Below, piece after piece: positions 8,593 to 16,550 of a stretch of DNA of 64,000 bases. The stretch's first letter is position 1. Each line of letters opens with the position of its first letter. Source of the stretch: Proteiniclasticum sediminis (GTDB lineage Bacteria > Bacillota > Clostridia > Clostridiales > Clostridiaceae). Location: assembly GCF_018128025.1 (NCBI RefSeq), contig NZ_JAGSCS010000001.1, forward strand, positions 62,001-126,000, in the 5' to 3' direction. The position numbers and the translations under genes were made by a program. The notes under the pieces are model-generated. The model had not been told where the DNA came from. It did no database searches and worked only from the letters and a program-made list of their open reading frames with translations.

Positions 8593-10536
8593 TTACTTAG
8601 TGGTGAAAGCAAAGGCCTGGCTGTATCCTTCTTTAATGGCTTCCTGAATACGCCCAGCTTTCTCTGCATCGCCGATGACCCGGATATTCTCGAATGCGTC
8701 CAAGAACTCATTCACCATAGAGCGCCTTGGTGCTACTCCTAGGGCAAGAACGACGGTATCCGCCTCTATCTGCATAACCTGATTGTTCATCTGATTCATA
8801 ATGGTGATGCCGTTTTCTGATATCCCCATCAGGCGATGATTGGGAATAATTACAGGTTCATGTTTCTGGAATCTCATCATCAAGTCCACTAAAATGGTGC
8901 GGTTAATGCCAGGGCCGATGTTTTTCTGCATCTCCACAAGGGTAATGGGATGACCCTTGTCAGCAAGAAGCTCTGCGGTCTCAAGACCTGTAAGTCCTGA
9001 ACCGATTACGGCAACTCTGCCTGTGGCCACGGACTTCCCAGTGAGTACATCTTCTGCAAGCATGACATTTTTCCCTTGAATTCCTGGGATAGGTGGAATG
9101 GCAGGCGTGGCACCTACTGCAACGAAAATGCCATCAGGATTCAGTTCCTTCACCATTTCTACAGTAGCCTTCGTATTCATTCTCACATCAACGCCGCTCT
9201 CTTCAATCTCACGGATCATTCCGTTATTCATGGCAGCCACTTTCTCCTTGATGGGGGCCTTGTCAGCTACATTGAGCGTTCCGCCAAGTTTCTCTCTCTC
9301 ATCAATGAGGATGGTTCTGTACTTTCTCTGATCAAGAAGTAAGGCAGCCTGCATCCCGGCAGGTCCACCACCGATTACCACAACAGTCTTTCCTTCTCCA
9401 TCTATATTAGGGTCTGAAAATTCGATTTCCCGCCCTACTCTGGCATTAACCGTACACTTCATGTGTCTTCCCTGATTGAGCTCGGCAAAACAGTTTAGGC
9501 AGCCGATACATTTTCTGATCTGATCGCTTTTTCCGTCTCTTGCTTTATTTACCCAGTTGGGGTCAGCCAGATGACCACGAGCCACTCCAACAAAGTCGCA
9601 GACACCATCTTTTAAAAGCTGCTCAGCAGTTTGAGGGTCTTTAATATTGTTTACTGCGATGACAGGGATCTTAACATTTTTGCGGATCTCTGTAGCCAAA
9701 TGCTTTTTCCATCCCTGTGGATAGGATCCAGGCTCAATGATGGTGGTGGCACTTTCGTAGGTTCCACTGCTGACATTGATTGCATCTATGCCCAGGCTCT
9801 CTAAGGTTCTGGCGATCTTGACCGACTCAGGAAGCTTTAAGCCGCCCTCAACGAATTCATCAGCGCTGATCCTTACTGAAACAGGAAAGTCCGCTCCACA
9901 CATGTATTTGATTCCAGTTATGATCTCTGAAAGAATTCTTAATCTGTTCTGGAAACTTCCACCATATTTATCTGTCCTGACGTTGGTGTAAGGGGAGAGA
10001 AACTGATTAAGAAGGTAACCATGAGCGGCATGAATCTCTACTCCGTCTGCACCGGCAGTTTTGGAGATGACTGCACCTTTGATGAAGCTCTTCACAAGGC
10101 CCTCACACTCTTCGGTGGTCAGGGCACGCGGCATTTCCTGAGTCACCTTGCACATGATGGCAGAAGGCGCAACAATCTGTTTTCCGCCTATGAGACTGCT
10201 TTTGGTTTCTCTGCCGGGGTGATGAAGCTGAATAAACACTTTTGTGCCATGCTTCTGAATGGTTTCAATCATTCTCTCCAAATGGGGAATATGACGCCCT
10301 TCAGTGACTGAAAGCTGATTCGGTGTACCGACACCATATTCATCATCAATACGAGCAATCTCCGTGATGATCAGACCAACTCCACCTTTGGCTCTTTCTT
10401 CGTAGTACCTGGTGATCACATCTGTAGCTTCTCCTTGGGAATTGGCAAGGTTAACGCCCATGGCAGGCATAACCACACGGTTTTTCAGGTTAAGTTTTCC
10501 GATTCTACCTCTTTCAAATAACTTTTCGTATTCCAT
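8593..10536 (-). CDS. Old-yellow-enzyme-type NADH:flavin oxidoreductase (enoate/dienoyl-CoA reductase-like)
   Basis: 647 residues with the three-part layout of 2,4-dienoyl-CoA reductase, 2-enoate reductase and BaiCD/BaiH. An FMN-binding TIM barrel (1-335) carries QLHHPGR (103-109) and VEIHAAHGYLLNQFLSPYTN (His169, His172, Tyr174). A [4Fe-4S] cluster site follows with Cys343, Cys346, Cys349 and Cys361 (KCIGCLNC). The C-terminal FAD/NAD module has VVVIGGGPAG (386-394) and VAVIGSGLTG (508-517). Such enzymes reduce C=C bonds conjugated to a carbonyl or CoA thioester in anaerobes. ATG with AAGAGGAG upstream. It is the first gene of the minus-strand pair, divergent from the regulator at 10839. The exact substrate cannot be read from the sequence. 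Confidence 0.9.
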   Translation of the reverse strand: MEYEKLFERGRIGKLNLKNRVVMPAMGVNLANSQGEATDVITRYYEERAKGGVGLIITEIARIDDEYGVGTPNQLSVTEGRHIPHLERMIETIQKHGTKVFIQLHHPGRETKSSLIGGKQIVAPSAIMCKVTQEMPRALTTEECEGLVKSFIKGAVISKTAGADGVEIHAAHGYLLNQFLSPYTNVRTDKYGGSFQNRLRILSEIITGIKYMCGADFPVSVRISADEFVEGGLKLPESVKIARTLESLGIDAINVSSGTYESATTIIEPGSYPQGWKKHLATEIRKNVKIPVIAVNNIKDPQTAEQLLKDGVCDFVGVARGHLADPNWVNKARDGKSDQIRKCIGCLNCFAELNQGRHMKCTVNARVGREIEFSDPNIDGEGKTVVVIGGGPAGMQAALLLDQRKYRTILIDEREKLGGTLNVADKAPIKEKVAAMNNGMIREIEESGVDVRMNTKATVEMVKELNPDGIFVAVGATPAIPPIPGIQGKNVMLAEDVLTGKSVATGRVAVIGSGLTGLETAELLADKGHPITLVEMQKNIGPGINRTILVDLMMRFQKHEPVIIPNHRLMGISENGITIMNQMNNQVMQIEADTVVLALGVAPRRSMVNEFLDAFENIRVIGDAEKAGRIQEAIKEGYSQAFAFTTK

Positions 10537-10689
10537 AACAATCTCCTCTTAAGATATTCATAAAATATATTTTGGGATTTTGAACAAAACCCTGATTTTA
10601 AAGACTTGAAAAATCATTGTACTCAGCATATATTTTTCAGTTTTTACTCAGGATTCAAAAGTTCAGGCATTGAAGCGATATGTAGATTT

Positions 10690-10718
10690 ATGACAATTCA
10701 TGAAGAGTCTGTTATAAT
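10690..10718 (+). promoter_or_regulatory. Promoter of the PucR-type regulator gene
   Basis: ATGACA (10690-10695, four of six match TTGACA), a 17-nt spacer and a perfect TATAAT (10713-10718). It leaves a leader of about 110 nt before the regulator start. Confidence 0.6.
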
Positions 10719-10757
10719 AATAACAAATGAATTCAGAAGGCGATAGATGAGGAGTGC

Positions 10758-10808
10758 ATGAATATCAGAGGAGTATTTGTGCGTCTTGCCCAAGTGGTGT
10801 CAATATAA
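10758..10808 (+). CDS. Possible 16-residue leader peptide
   Basis: A short frame from ATG 10758 to TAA 10806 (MNIRGVFVRLAQVVSI) preceded by GAGGAG at 10749-10754. The spacing of three bases is short. It lies inside the predicted leader of the regulator gene. It may be chance; recorded because ribosome binding site and frame are both present. Confidence 0.2.
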   Translation: MNIRGVFVRLAQVVSI

Positions 10809-10838
10809 GAATCTGTATGATTGAAAGAGGGGAAAGTG

Positions 10839-12428
10839 ATGGATTTCAGAAGCGTCTTAAGGGTACTTAAGCAGGAAAACAGACTGGAGATTTTAAGATC
10901 AGAAATTACAGTAGAGGATGAAATCAGTGAGATTTGTCTTTTTGAGAATGGAGCTCAAAATATCAGGAAAAAGCTCTATATTGGAAATATAGAGGAGATC
11001 ATATCATGGATTAAAGCCGAAGCGGACAGCCCTGAGAAAGGGGCTGGCCTGTCTGCCATTATCGGAATAAAAGAGAGAGATTTTGAGGATGAATCCGTTA
11101 GCAGACATTTGGCGTATTCACTGGAGAACGGCATGATATCAAACTATGCCCTGATACGAGAAGAGCACACTTTGAAAGCGCTTCAGGCAGTGAATAATAT
11201 TATGCAGAAAAAACTTAAGACCAGTTATCAGGTGACTGAGCTTATGGCTCTTGCCATGAGAGGGGCTGATCTTAAGAGCATACTAAAGGTTTCGGAAAAG
11301 ACACTTGAAAATCCAGTCATTATTATTGATGCCGGGTTTAAAATTCTTGACGTATCCTCCATGGAAGATATTGATGATGACATATGGAAAGCGAATATCA
11401 GGAGGGGTTACTGCTCCTATGAGTTTATCAAAGAAGTACACAAGATAGACCAGATCAGACCTTTCCCTCATAACTCCGATGTCTATGAGGTGAACTGCAG
11501 TTTTTCTGCCTATGTAAAGTTATGCAGTAAAATTTTTCACAAGGACCGACTTGTCGGCTACGTCATTATGCTGAAGAAAAGAGAAATCGAGAATGCCTTA
11601 ATTGAAGAGTATCTTCCAATGGTGGGCAGCTCAGTGTGTGAGGTTCTTCTTCGGACAAAAGAGCATAAGGGGGTATTTGGATCTCAGGAAGAAAATCTGA
11701 TTCATGAACTGATCCATGGGGGAGATGAAGAACTCATTAAGATCAGGTTCAAAATCAATCAGATTGAACTTCCTGAAAAGATGAGCTGCTTGATGATGAA
11801 GACAAATGAATACTTAAACAGTATTCAAGCCACAACATTCTTGAAGGAGCAGATTAAGTATATTCTCCCTGGTGCCTTCTGTCTGGAAGAACAAGGGAAT
11901 CTACTTGTCATCTGCAGGCTTTCTCAAGATGGAAGGCTTACTTCGGAGGAAGAGAGAAGACTTCTTGGTCTTTTCCAGCAAGGTGTCATCCACATGGGCA
12001 TGAGCAGTCCGTGCACGGATATTATGGCGTTAAAGGATGCTTATGGGCAAAGCGCTCAGCTTTATAAGATCTCAAAAAGACTTCAGATTGAAAAAGAGAT
12101 AATGTATTTCTCTGATTACAGTTTCTACATTATGCTCAGCAATCTTAACGAGAAAGATCTTCTGCAGTATGCTCATCCTGCCTTGAATATTCTTAGAAAA
12201 TACGATCAGATCCATAATGGAGAACTCTATAAAACCCTTCAGGTTTTAGTGGACCACCAGTCTCAAATGGTCAAAACGGCAGAAGCGCTGTCCATACACA
12301 GAAACAGTCTTTCCTACAGAATCAATAAGATCATTGAGTTGACTGGACTGGATCTGTCGAGTAATGAAGATATTTTCAGGCTCAGCTACGGATTTAAAGT
12401 GGAGAAGTACTGCAGGGTAGCAGTTTAG
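10839..12428 (+). CDS. PucR/CdaR family transcriptional regulator
   Basis: 529 residues. The C-terminal block (about 465-520, LQVLVDHQSQMVKTAEALSI then HRNSLSYRINKIIELTG) is the PucR/CdaR helix-turn-helix, which in this family activates or represses neighbouring catabolic genes. The middle part (about 150-280) looks like a GAF-type sensor domain and the region before the HTH (about 310-450) like the degenerate GGDEF-like CdaR domain; both are inferred from layout, not from a search. The N-terminal 120 residues are not recognised. A TTG at 10821 is in frame, but AGAGGGG at 10826-10832 fits the ATG at 10839. It is divergent from the reductase-SDR pair and most likely controls it. A+T-rich codon use. 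Confidence 0.85.
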   Translation: MDFRSVLRVLKQENRLEILRSEITVEDEISEICLFENGAQNIRKKLYIGNIEEIISWIKAEADSPEKGAGLSAIIGIKERDFEDESVSRHLAYSLENGMISNYALIREEHTLKALQAVNNIMQKKLKTSYQVTELMALAMRGADLKSILKVSEKTLENPVIIIDAGFKILDVSSMEDIDDDIWKANIRRGYCSYEFIKEVHKIDQIRPFPHNSDVYEVNCSFSAYVKLCSKIFHKDRLVGYVIMLKKREIENALIEEYLPMVGSSVCEVLLRTKEHKGVFGSQEENLIHELIHGGDEELIKIRFKINQIELPEKMSCLMMKTNEYLNSIQATTFLKEQIKYILPGAFCLEEQGNLLVICRLSQDGRLTSEEERRLLGLFQQGVIHMGMSSPCTDIMALKDAYGQSAQLYKISKRLQIEKEIMYFSDYSFYIMLSNLNEKDLLQYAHPALNILRKYDQIHNGELYKTLQVLVDHQSQMVKTAEALSIHRNSLSYRINKIIELTGLDLSSNEDIFRLSYGFKVEKYCRVAV

Positions 12429-12602
12429 GCATTGCTATATAGAAAGAAGCAGGGGATGAAAACAAAACCGTTTAAATGAATGTGAATCATGACAAAAAGA
12501 GCTTTTTCCTCGAAGCTTATGACAGGCAAATTGATGTTCTTCTGATCATCACATAATATTCTTCACAGATTCAGCAAATTTATTTAATATCTTGTGTAAC
12601 AG

Positions 12603-12641
12603 ATCACACCCTCTAATTGTTTATATTATGTAGGGTGTGAT
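12603..12641 (+). terminator. 10-bp inverted repeat after the regulator gene (terminator or operator)
   Basis: Perfect inverted repeat ATCACACCCT (12603-12612) / AGGGTGTGAT (12632-12641) with a 19-nt A+T-rich spacer, followed by a weak T-rich tail. The long loop is unusual for a terminator, so an operator for the membrane protein gene 64 nt downstream is equally possible. The rest of 12429-12704 shows no convincing gene. Confidence 0.45.
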
Positions 12642-12704
12642 TTCTGCTTTTCATTGGATCAATTAGAAAAGCATCATTTAGATAGCTGATTAGGGGGAAA
12701 CGAA

Positions 12705-13289
12705 ATGACAGAAGGATATAAGAAAATGTTTTGGGACGCCATGTTCGTTAGTTTTGGCGGCGTAAGCGGGTTAGTGGCGCTTCTGATGACCCTTGCAGGA
12801 TGGGTTATTATCGTGGCAGGTCTGGGTAACAATGACAAAAAATCACTTTTTGGTGATTTTTCAAAGCTCAGGCTTCTTACAATAAAACTGGCTGCAGTGT
12901 CAGTAACAGGAGGAGTTCTCTATCTGCTTAACCATAGTGAGATGATCAGCTTTGCACAACTGAGGTATTATCCTCTTATTCATATCATCATTCAATTAAT
13001 CGTGTTCCATAAAATTCTGGAGGAGACGGTTCTTAATTTTGACTGGATGGACCGAATAGATGCTGCAAGAAAATATGCATCTAAAGACAGAAACTTTACT
13101 TTACTCATGGGCATAACCATAGCAGCTTTTTTGCTTTTCTACATATTTAATCAGCCACTTATGAGAGCTGAGGGTATTGCAGCTTTTGCAGCATCAAAAA
13201 TTTATCTCCTTTGGATCATATATTCTCTATGTCATGAAAACCATGAAGAAATGCTTAATGATGGAGAGTGCTCCTTTACCCTTAAATAA
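12705..13289 (+). CDS. Membrane protein of unknown function
   Basis: 194-residue hydrophobic protein not recognised as any family. About five membrane segments are visible: residues 15-40 (GGVSGLVALLMTLAGWVIIVAG), 55-75, 83-103, 133-150 and 155-180, with charged loops and an acidic C-terminal tail containing His and Cys. GGGGG upstream of the ATG is a good ribosome binding site. It has its own upstream region after the inverted repeat and shares the low G+C of the island. No function can be assigned; a role with the nearby enzymes is only guilt by association. Confidence 0.7.
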   Translation: MTEGYKKMFWDAMFVSFGGVSGLVALLMTLAGWVIIVAGLGNNDKKSLFGDFSKLRLLTIKLAAVSVTGGVLYLLNHSEMISFAQLRYYPLIHIIIQLIVFHKILEETVLNFDWMDRIDAARKYASKDRNFTLLMGITIAAFLLFYIFNQPLMRAEGIAAFAASKIYLLWIIYSLCHENHEEMLNDGECSFTLK

Positions 13290-13500
13290 CTTGAAAGTAT
13301 AGTCACCAAGAGTTTTTCATTAAGCTCTTGATGAAATGAGTGTTCTTTGTATGAAGTCAATGCTGAGTATAGATTCATTTTAATTGAATCAGATAGATGA
13401 TATTTATATATAAAAATGATTAAGCTATGATCATCTAGTTATGTCATATTATTATGATGATTTATATGGGATTTTACACTTGGAGAAGGAGGAGTAAAAA

Positions 13501-13746
13501 ATGAAAGCAGTAATTGGAGTAATAATAATTTTCTTGTTGGCAATGACAGTTGGTGGCGGTATATCCGCAATGTTTTTCACCTCAATTGTTGGTGGGGGTG
13601 TGTCAGAATCGTATCTTTATCCGATATATGGTGGCATTGTCTTATTGGCGGGGCTGATCGCGATTTGCACTGCTGTTATTCTTGAAAAGATAAAAGAACT
13701 AATGGATTCTCTGAATAAAAATGAAAAAGAAGATTTAAACAAATAG
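13501..13746 (+). CDS. Small two-helix membrane protein, unknown
   Basis: 81 residues: membrane segment 1 at about 2-30 (Gly-rich centre TVGGGISAMFF), segment 2 at about 41-63, then a charged, lysine/glutamate-rich tail. A strong GGAGG lies before the ATG, so the frame is likely real. It is the last gene of the island, followed by the right-hand direct repeat, a hairpin and intron 2. No family recognised. The preceding 13290-13500 is A+T rich and holds no gene I can support. Confidence 0.65.
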   Translation: MKAVIGVIIIFLLAMTVGGGISAMFFTSIVGGGVSESYLYPIYGGIVLLAGLIAICTAVILEKIKELMDSLNKNEKEDLNK

Positions 13747-13761
13747 TAATACTCTGTTTTC

Positions 13762-13788
13762 CAACACTACTTTCATAAAGAGCTAAAT
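13762..13788 (+). repeat. 27-bp direct repeat, right copy
   Basis: 25 of 27 bases match the left copy at 7552-7578, same orientation. It lies between the stop of the 81-residue gene and the hairpin preceding intron 2. Confidence 0.8.
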
Positions 13789-13791
13789 TAT

Positions 13792-13818
13792 GGAGTTCGA
13801 AAGAATTCCTTTTTTTTA
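13792..13818 (+). terminator. Terminator of the small membrane gene and 5' exon of intron copy 2
   Basis: 7-bp stem (GGAGTTC 13792-13798 with GAATTCC 13803-13809, one G-U pair), GAAA loop and a run of eight T. The intron starts at 13823. The exon bases before both introns are alike (T run, then TATGCT or TATACC). Confidence 0.75.
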
Positions 13819-13822
13819 TACC

Positions 13823-15738
13823 GTGCGTCCAGCTAAGCTGGACCATACTGCCGGTGAAAGTCCGGACGGGGTAATTGCCAAGAAGCCCCAGTAGCCAATC
13901 CCCATGCGTAACAGAAATGGTGCGTGTGAAGCGGGAGGGTGATGTAACTCGAGAAGAGTGCTAGCAAGGATACAGGTCGTAACATGAAGTGAATTCTGCC
14001 GTATCGTCAAAAAGGCCACGCAAGTGGAAAGATGGGAAGTCGAGCCCCGGGCATATGGGCGAAGACCATGGAAGACAGGAAGAGCTTGGACGCGCACTGT
14101 CGAAGAATCCCACGGTATAAAGGAAGCGACATGTATCCAAAGTATGGTCTGGAACTGGAGAGACCTTCCTCTGCACGGCGTACGCCGTAGAGCAGAGGCA
14201 TATAAGCCCAAGTGGTGAAATTGCCCTCTGGCAGAGAAGGAGTCGGAGGAGCTCATAGTACCGGTGACGTCATGAAAACACAAACATGGCCAGGGAAGGG
14301 GCTCTGCTTTGTTCAAGTCCCCCAAGGAGGTAAGCGCGAGTGAATGCGAAAGCTAACAACACCATAGACAAAGTACGAGAACTCCAGCGGGGACTATACC
14401 AGTGCGCCAAAAACAACAGGCAGCGAAGGTTCCATGCCCTCTATGACAAGGTCCACAGGATGGATGTCCTATGGAAAGCCTGGGACATTGTCAGGAAGAA
14501 CAAGGGAGCCGGAGGTGTAGACGAGATGACCATCGGTGAGATTGAAGACGCCGGCGTGGAAGTGTTCCTCCTGGAGATAAGTGAAGCGCTTGAAGGGGGC
14601 GACTACAGGCCCAGGCCTGTGAAGCGCACCTATATCCCAATGAAGGACGGCAAGAAGAGGCCTCTCGGGCTGCCTACCGTAAAGGACAAGGTGGTCCAGA
14701 CCGCGGCGAAAATCGTCATGGAACCCATCTTCGAAGCGGACTTCAGGGACTGTTCCTTCGGGTTTAGGCCCAAAAGGAACCAGTATCAGGCGTTGGAGGT
14801 CATCAGAAAGAAATGCAACAACAAAGGCTGGTGGGTGCTGGACGCGGATATCAAAGGATACTTCGACAACATCGACCACGAGAAGCTCATGAAGCTGGTG
14901 GAGAAAAGGATATGTGACAGGAGGATGACGAAGCTCATCCGGCTATGGCTGAAGGCAGGTGTGATGGAGGATGGCCACGTGATAGAGACCGAAACGGGCT
15001 CCGCACAGGGCGCTTCCATCAGCCCGCTCCTCTCCAACATCTACCTCAACGTGCTGGACTGCTACTGGGAGAAGAACTACAGCCACCTCGGTACCCTGGT
15101 CCGCTTTGCCGATGACTTCGTCATCATCGCAAAGACAAAGAAGGATATCGGCCACGCCTATAAGGCGGTGGCGTATGTGATGGCGAAGCTTGGCCTCCAG
15201 CTCAACTTGGAGAAGACGAGGTTCGTGAACATGTATGACGGCAAGGACGGGTTCGACTTCCTGGGCTTCCATCATAGGCGAAGCCAGATGGAGACCAGAA
15301 AAGGCAGACGCTACACGACGACGGCACAGGTGCCGTCGAAGAAAGCGAAGAAAGCGATGAGGGAAAAGATCAAAGAGGTGTTCCAGTCAAGGAGCAGCCT
15401 GCTCCTCGAAGTGCAGGAGGTCGTCAGAATCCTGAACCCCAAGATTGTGGGACTCAGGAACTACTACGGCCTGAAACATGCGAAGAAGGCACTAAATACC
15501 CTCGACTGGTACGTCACGAAACGTCTCATCCTCTGGTATAACATGAAAAATCAGAAAAAGAGGAGGCTTGGCGGGTACCGTAAAATCGTGCACTTGCTGG
15601 ACTCCGCCGGACTGAAGAAACTCGGGGCCTGACGTTATGATGCGCATGGAAGAAGAACATCGGAAAGCCGTGTGCGGGAAAACCGCATGCACGGTTTGAT
15701 GAGGGGAAGGAGGAAGAAATTCCTCCGACCTACTCTAC
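13823..15738 (+). mobile_element. Group II intron, copy 2
   Basis: Same 1916-bp element as 5629-7544, offset by 8194 bp. All peptides from different reading frames of the two copies agree, so the nucleotide sequences are identical or nearly so. Same GTGCG start, same catalytic domain V (about 15664-15697) and same last bases CTCTAC before the exon. The downstream exon (TCTTTTGCTG...) differs from that of copy 1. Orientation is the same as copy 1, so the two form a long direct repeat able to recombine and loop out the 6.3 kb between them. Confidence 0.93.
14340..15632 (+). CDS. ltrA: Group II intron reverse transcriptase/maturase, copy 2
   Basis: 430 residues, identical to the protein at 6146-7438, with the same GTG start and ribosome binding site. 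Both catalytic centres (Asp170; Asp258-Asp259 in FADD) and the maturase domain are intact. Nothing distinguishes which copy is the older one from the coding sequence alone. Confidence 0.96.
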   Translation: MNAKANNTIDKVRELQRGLYQCAKNNRQRRFHALYDKVHRMDVLWKAWDIVRKNKGAGGVDEMTIGEIEDAGVEVFLLEISEALEGGDYRPRPVKRTYIPMKDGKKRPLGLPTVKDKVVQTAAKIVMEPIFEADFRDCSFGFRPKRNQYQALEVIRKKCNNKGWWVLDADIKGYFDNIDHEKLMKLVEKRICDRRMTKLIRLWLKAGVMEDGHVIETETGSAQGASISPLLSNIYLNVLDCYWEKNYSHLGTLVRFADDFVIIAKTKKDIGHAYKAVAYVMAKLGLQLNLEKTRFVNMYDGKDGFDFLGFHHRRSQMETRKGRRYTTTAQVPSKKAKKAMREKIKEVFQSRSSLLLEVQEVVRILNPKIVGLRNYYGLKHAKKALNTLDWYVTKRLILWYNMKNQKKRRLGGYRKIVHLLDSAGLKKLGA

Positions 15739-15886
15739 TCTTTTGCTGAATTTCGCCGGGAAATGTGAATCTTTTACCGAGGATTCCGGGGAAATCGCCT
15801 TAATTCCTGTAGACTGTAGAATTCTTAGCATAAATCCGATAAAATAGATTTTAGGTGTTATTTTTTTCATTGAGACGGAGGAAACT

Positions 15887-16525
15887 ATGAGTACAATCGA
15901 CAGGATTCAGGTCAAGGGCAATCGAAAAGGGCTGAACCTCGTGATCAACCTGCTGGAATTTCAAACCACAGAAGAGCTGATTGAGGCCTTGCGGAGCAAA
16001 CTGGAACCGTTGAAAAACTTTTACAGCGGCAACGCCATGTATGTGACCACATACCCCATGCGATTAAAGGAAGAAGACCGCCAGACCCTGGAACGGATCC
16101 TCTCGGAAACCATCCAGCTTTCCAGCATCAATTTTGAAGAGTCCAACCGAAAAGAAGATCTTCCCACGGTCTTCTCGGGTACGGAGGAAGGTCCCACCAA
16201 GTTCATCATGAAGAGTCTCCGGGGAGGTCAGCTGGTGGACTTCAAGGGAAATGTCGTGGTCGTGGGGGACGTACATATCGGCGCCGAGATCTTTGCCGAA
16301 GGAAACATCATCGTCCTGGGTCAACTGAAGGGGAGGGCTTTTGCCGGCACCTCCGGTAATGAAAATGCCGTGGTGGCCGCACTAAGACTCATCCCCTCGC
16401 TTCTTTCCATCGCCGGTAACTTTGCCCGACCTGCGGAAAGTGAAACCAGCTTCCCGGAAGTGGCGAAACTCAAAGACGGCAGCATTTATGTGGAACCTTA
16501 TATTCCAACCAAATTTGAATATTAA
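15887..16525 (+). CDS. minC: Septum site-determining protein MinC
   Basis: 212-residue division inhibitor that blocks FtsZ assembly away from midcell when brought to the membrane by MinD. The C-terminal beta-helix domain is clear (about 105-205: SLRGGQLVDFKGNVVVVGDV, GAEIFAEGNIIVLGQLKG, RAFAG). The N-terminal FtsZ-contacting domain covers about 1-100. The RBS GGAGG lies just before the ATG. The 148 bp between intron 2 and the start must hold the min promoter; I see only a possible -10 TAAAAT at 15840-15845. In related genomes minC follows the mre genes; here the intron-bracketed island separates them. Confidence 0.95.
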   Translation: MSTIDRIQVKGNRKGLNLVINLLEFQTTEELIEALRSKLEPLKNFYSGNAMYVTTYPMRLKEEDRQTLERILSETIQLSSINFEESNRKEDLPTVFSGTEEGPTKFIMKSLRGGQLVDFKGNVVVVGDVHIGAEIFAEGNIIVLGQLKGRAFAGTSGNENAVVAALRLIPSLLSIAGNFARPAESETSFPEVAKLKDGSIYVEPYIPTKFEY

Positions 16526-16550
16526 GTAAGAGGTACAAAGGAGAAAACAA

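Larger units (their letters stand above)
10537..10838. promoter_or_regulatory. Divergent control region between reductase operon and regulator gene
   Basis: A+T-rich intergenic stretch of 302 bp that must contain the start signals for both directions. On the plus strand a good promoter is visible (10690-10718, listed separately). Near the reductase start lies an inverted repeat GGGaTTTTG / CAAAACCC (10574-10592, one bulged base), a possible operator. I cannot place the minus-strand promoter with confidence. Confidence 0.5.

Noticed and set aside
12476..12556. 26-codon frame in the gap after the regulator gene
   Set aside because: No ribosome binding site at usable distance and no similarity seen; treated as chance.
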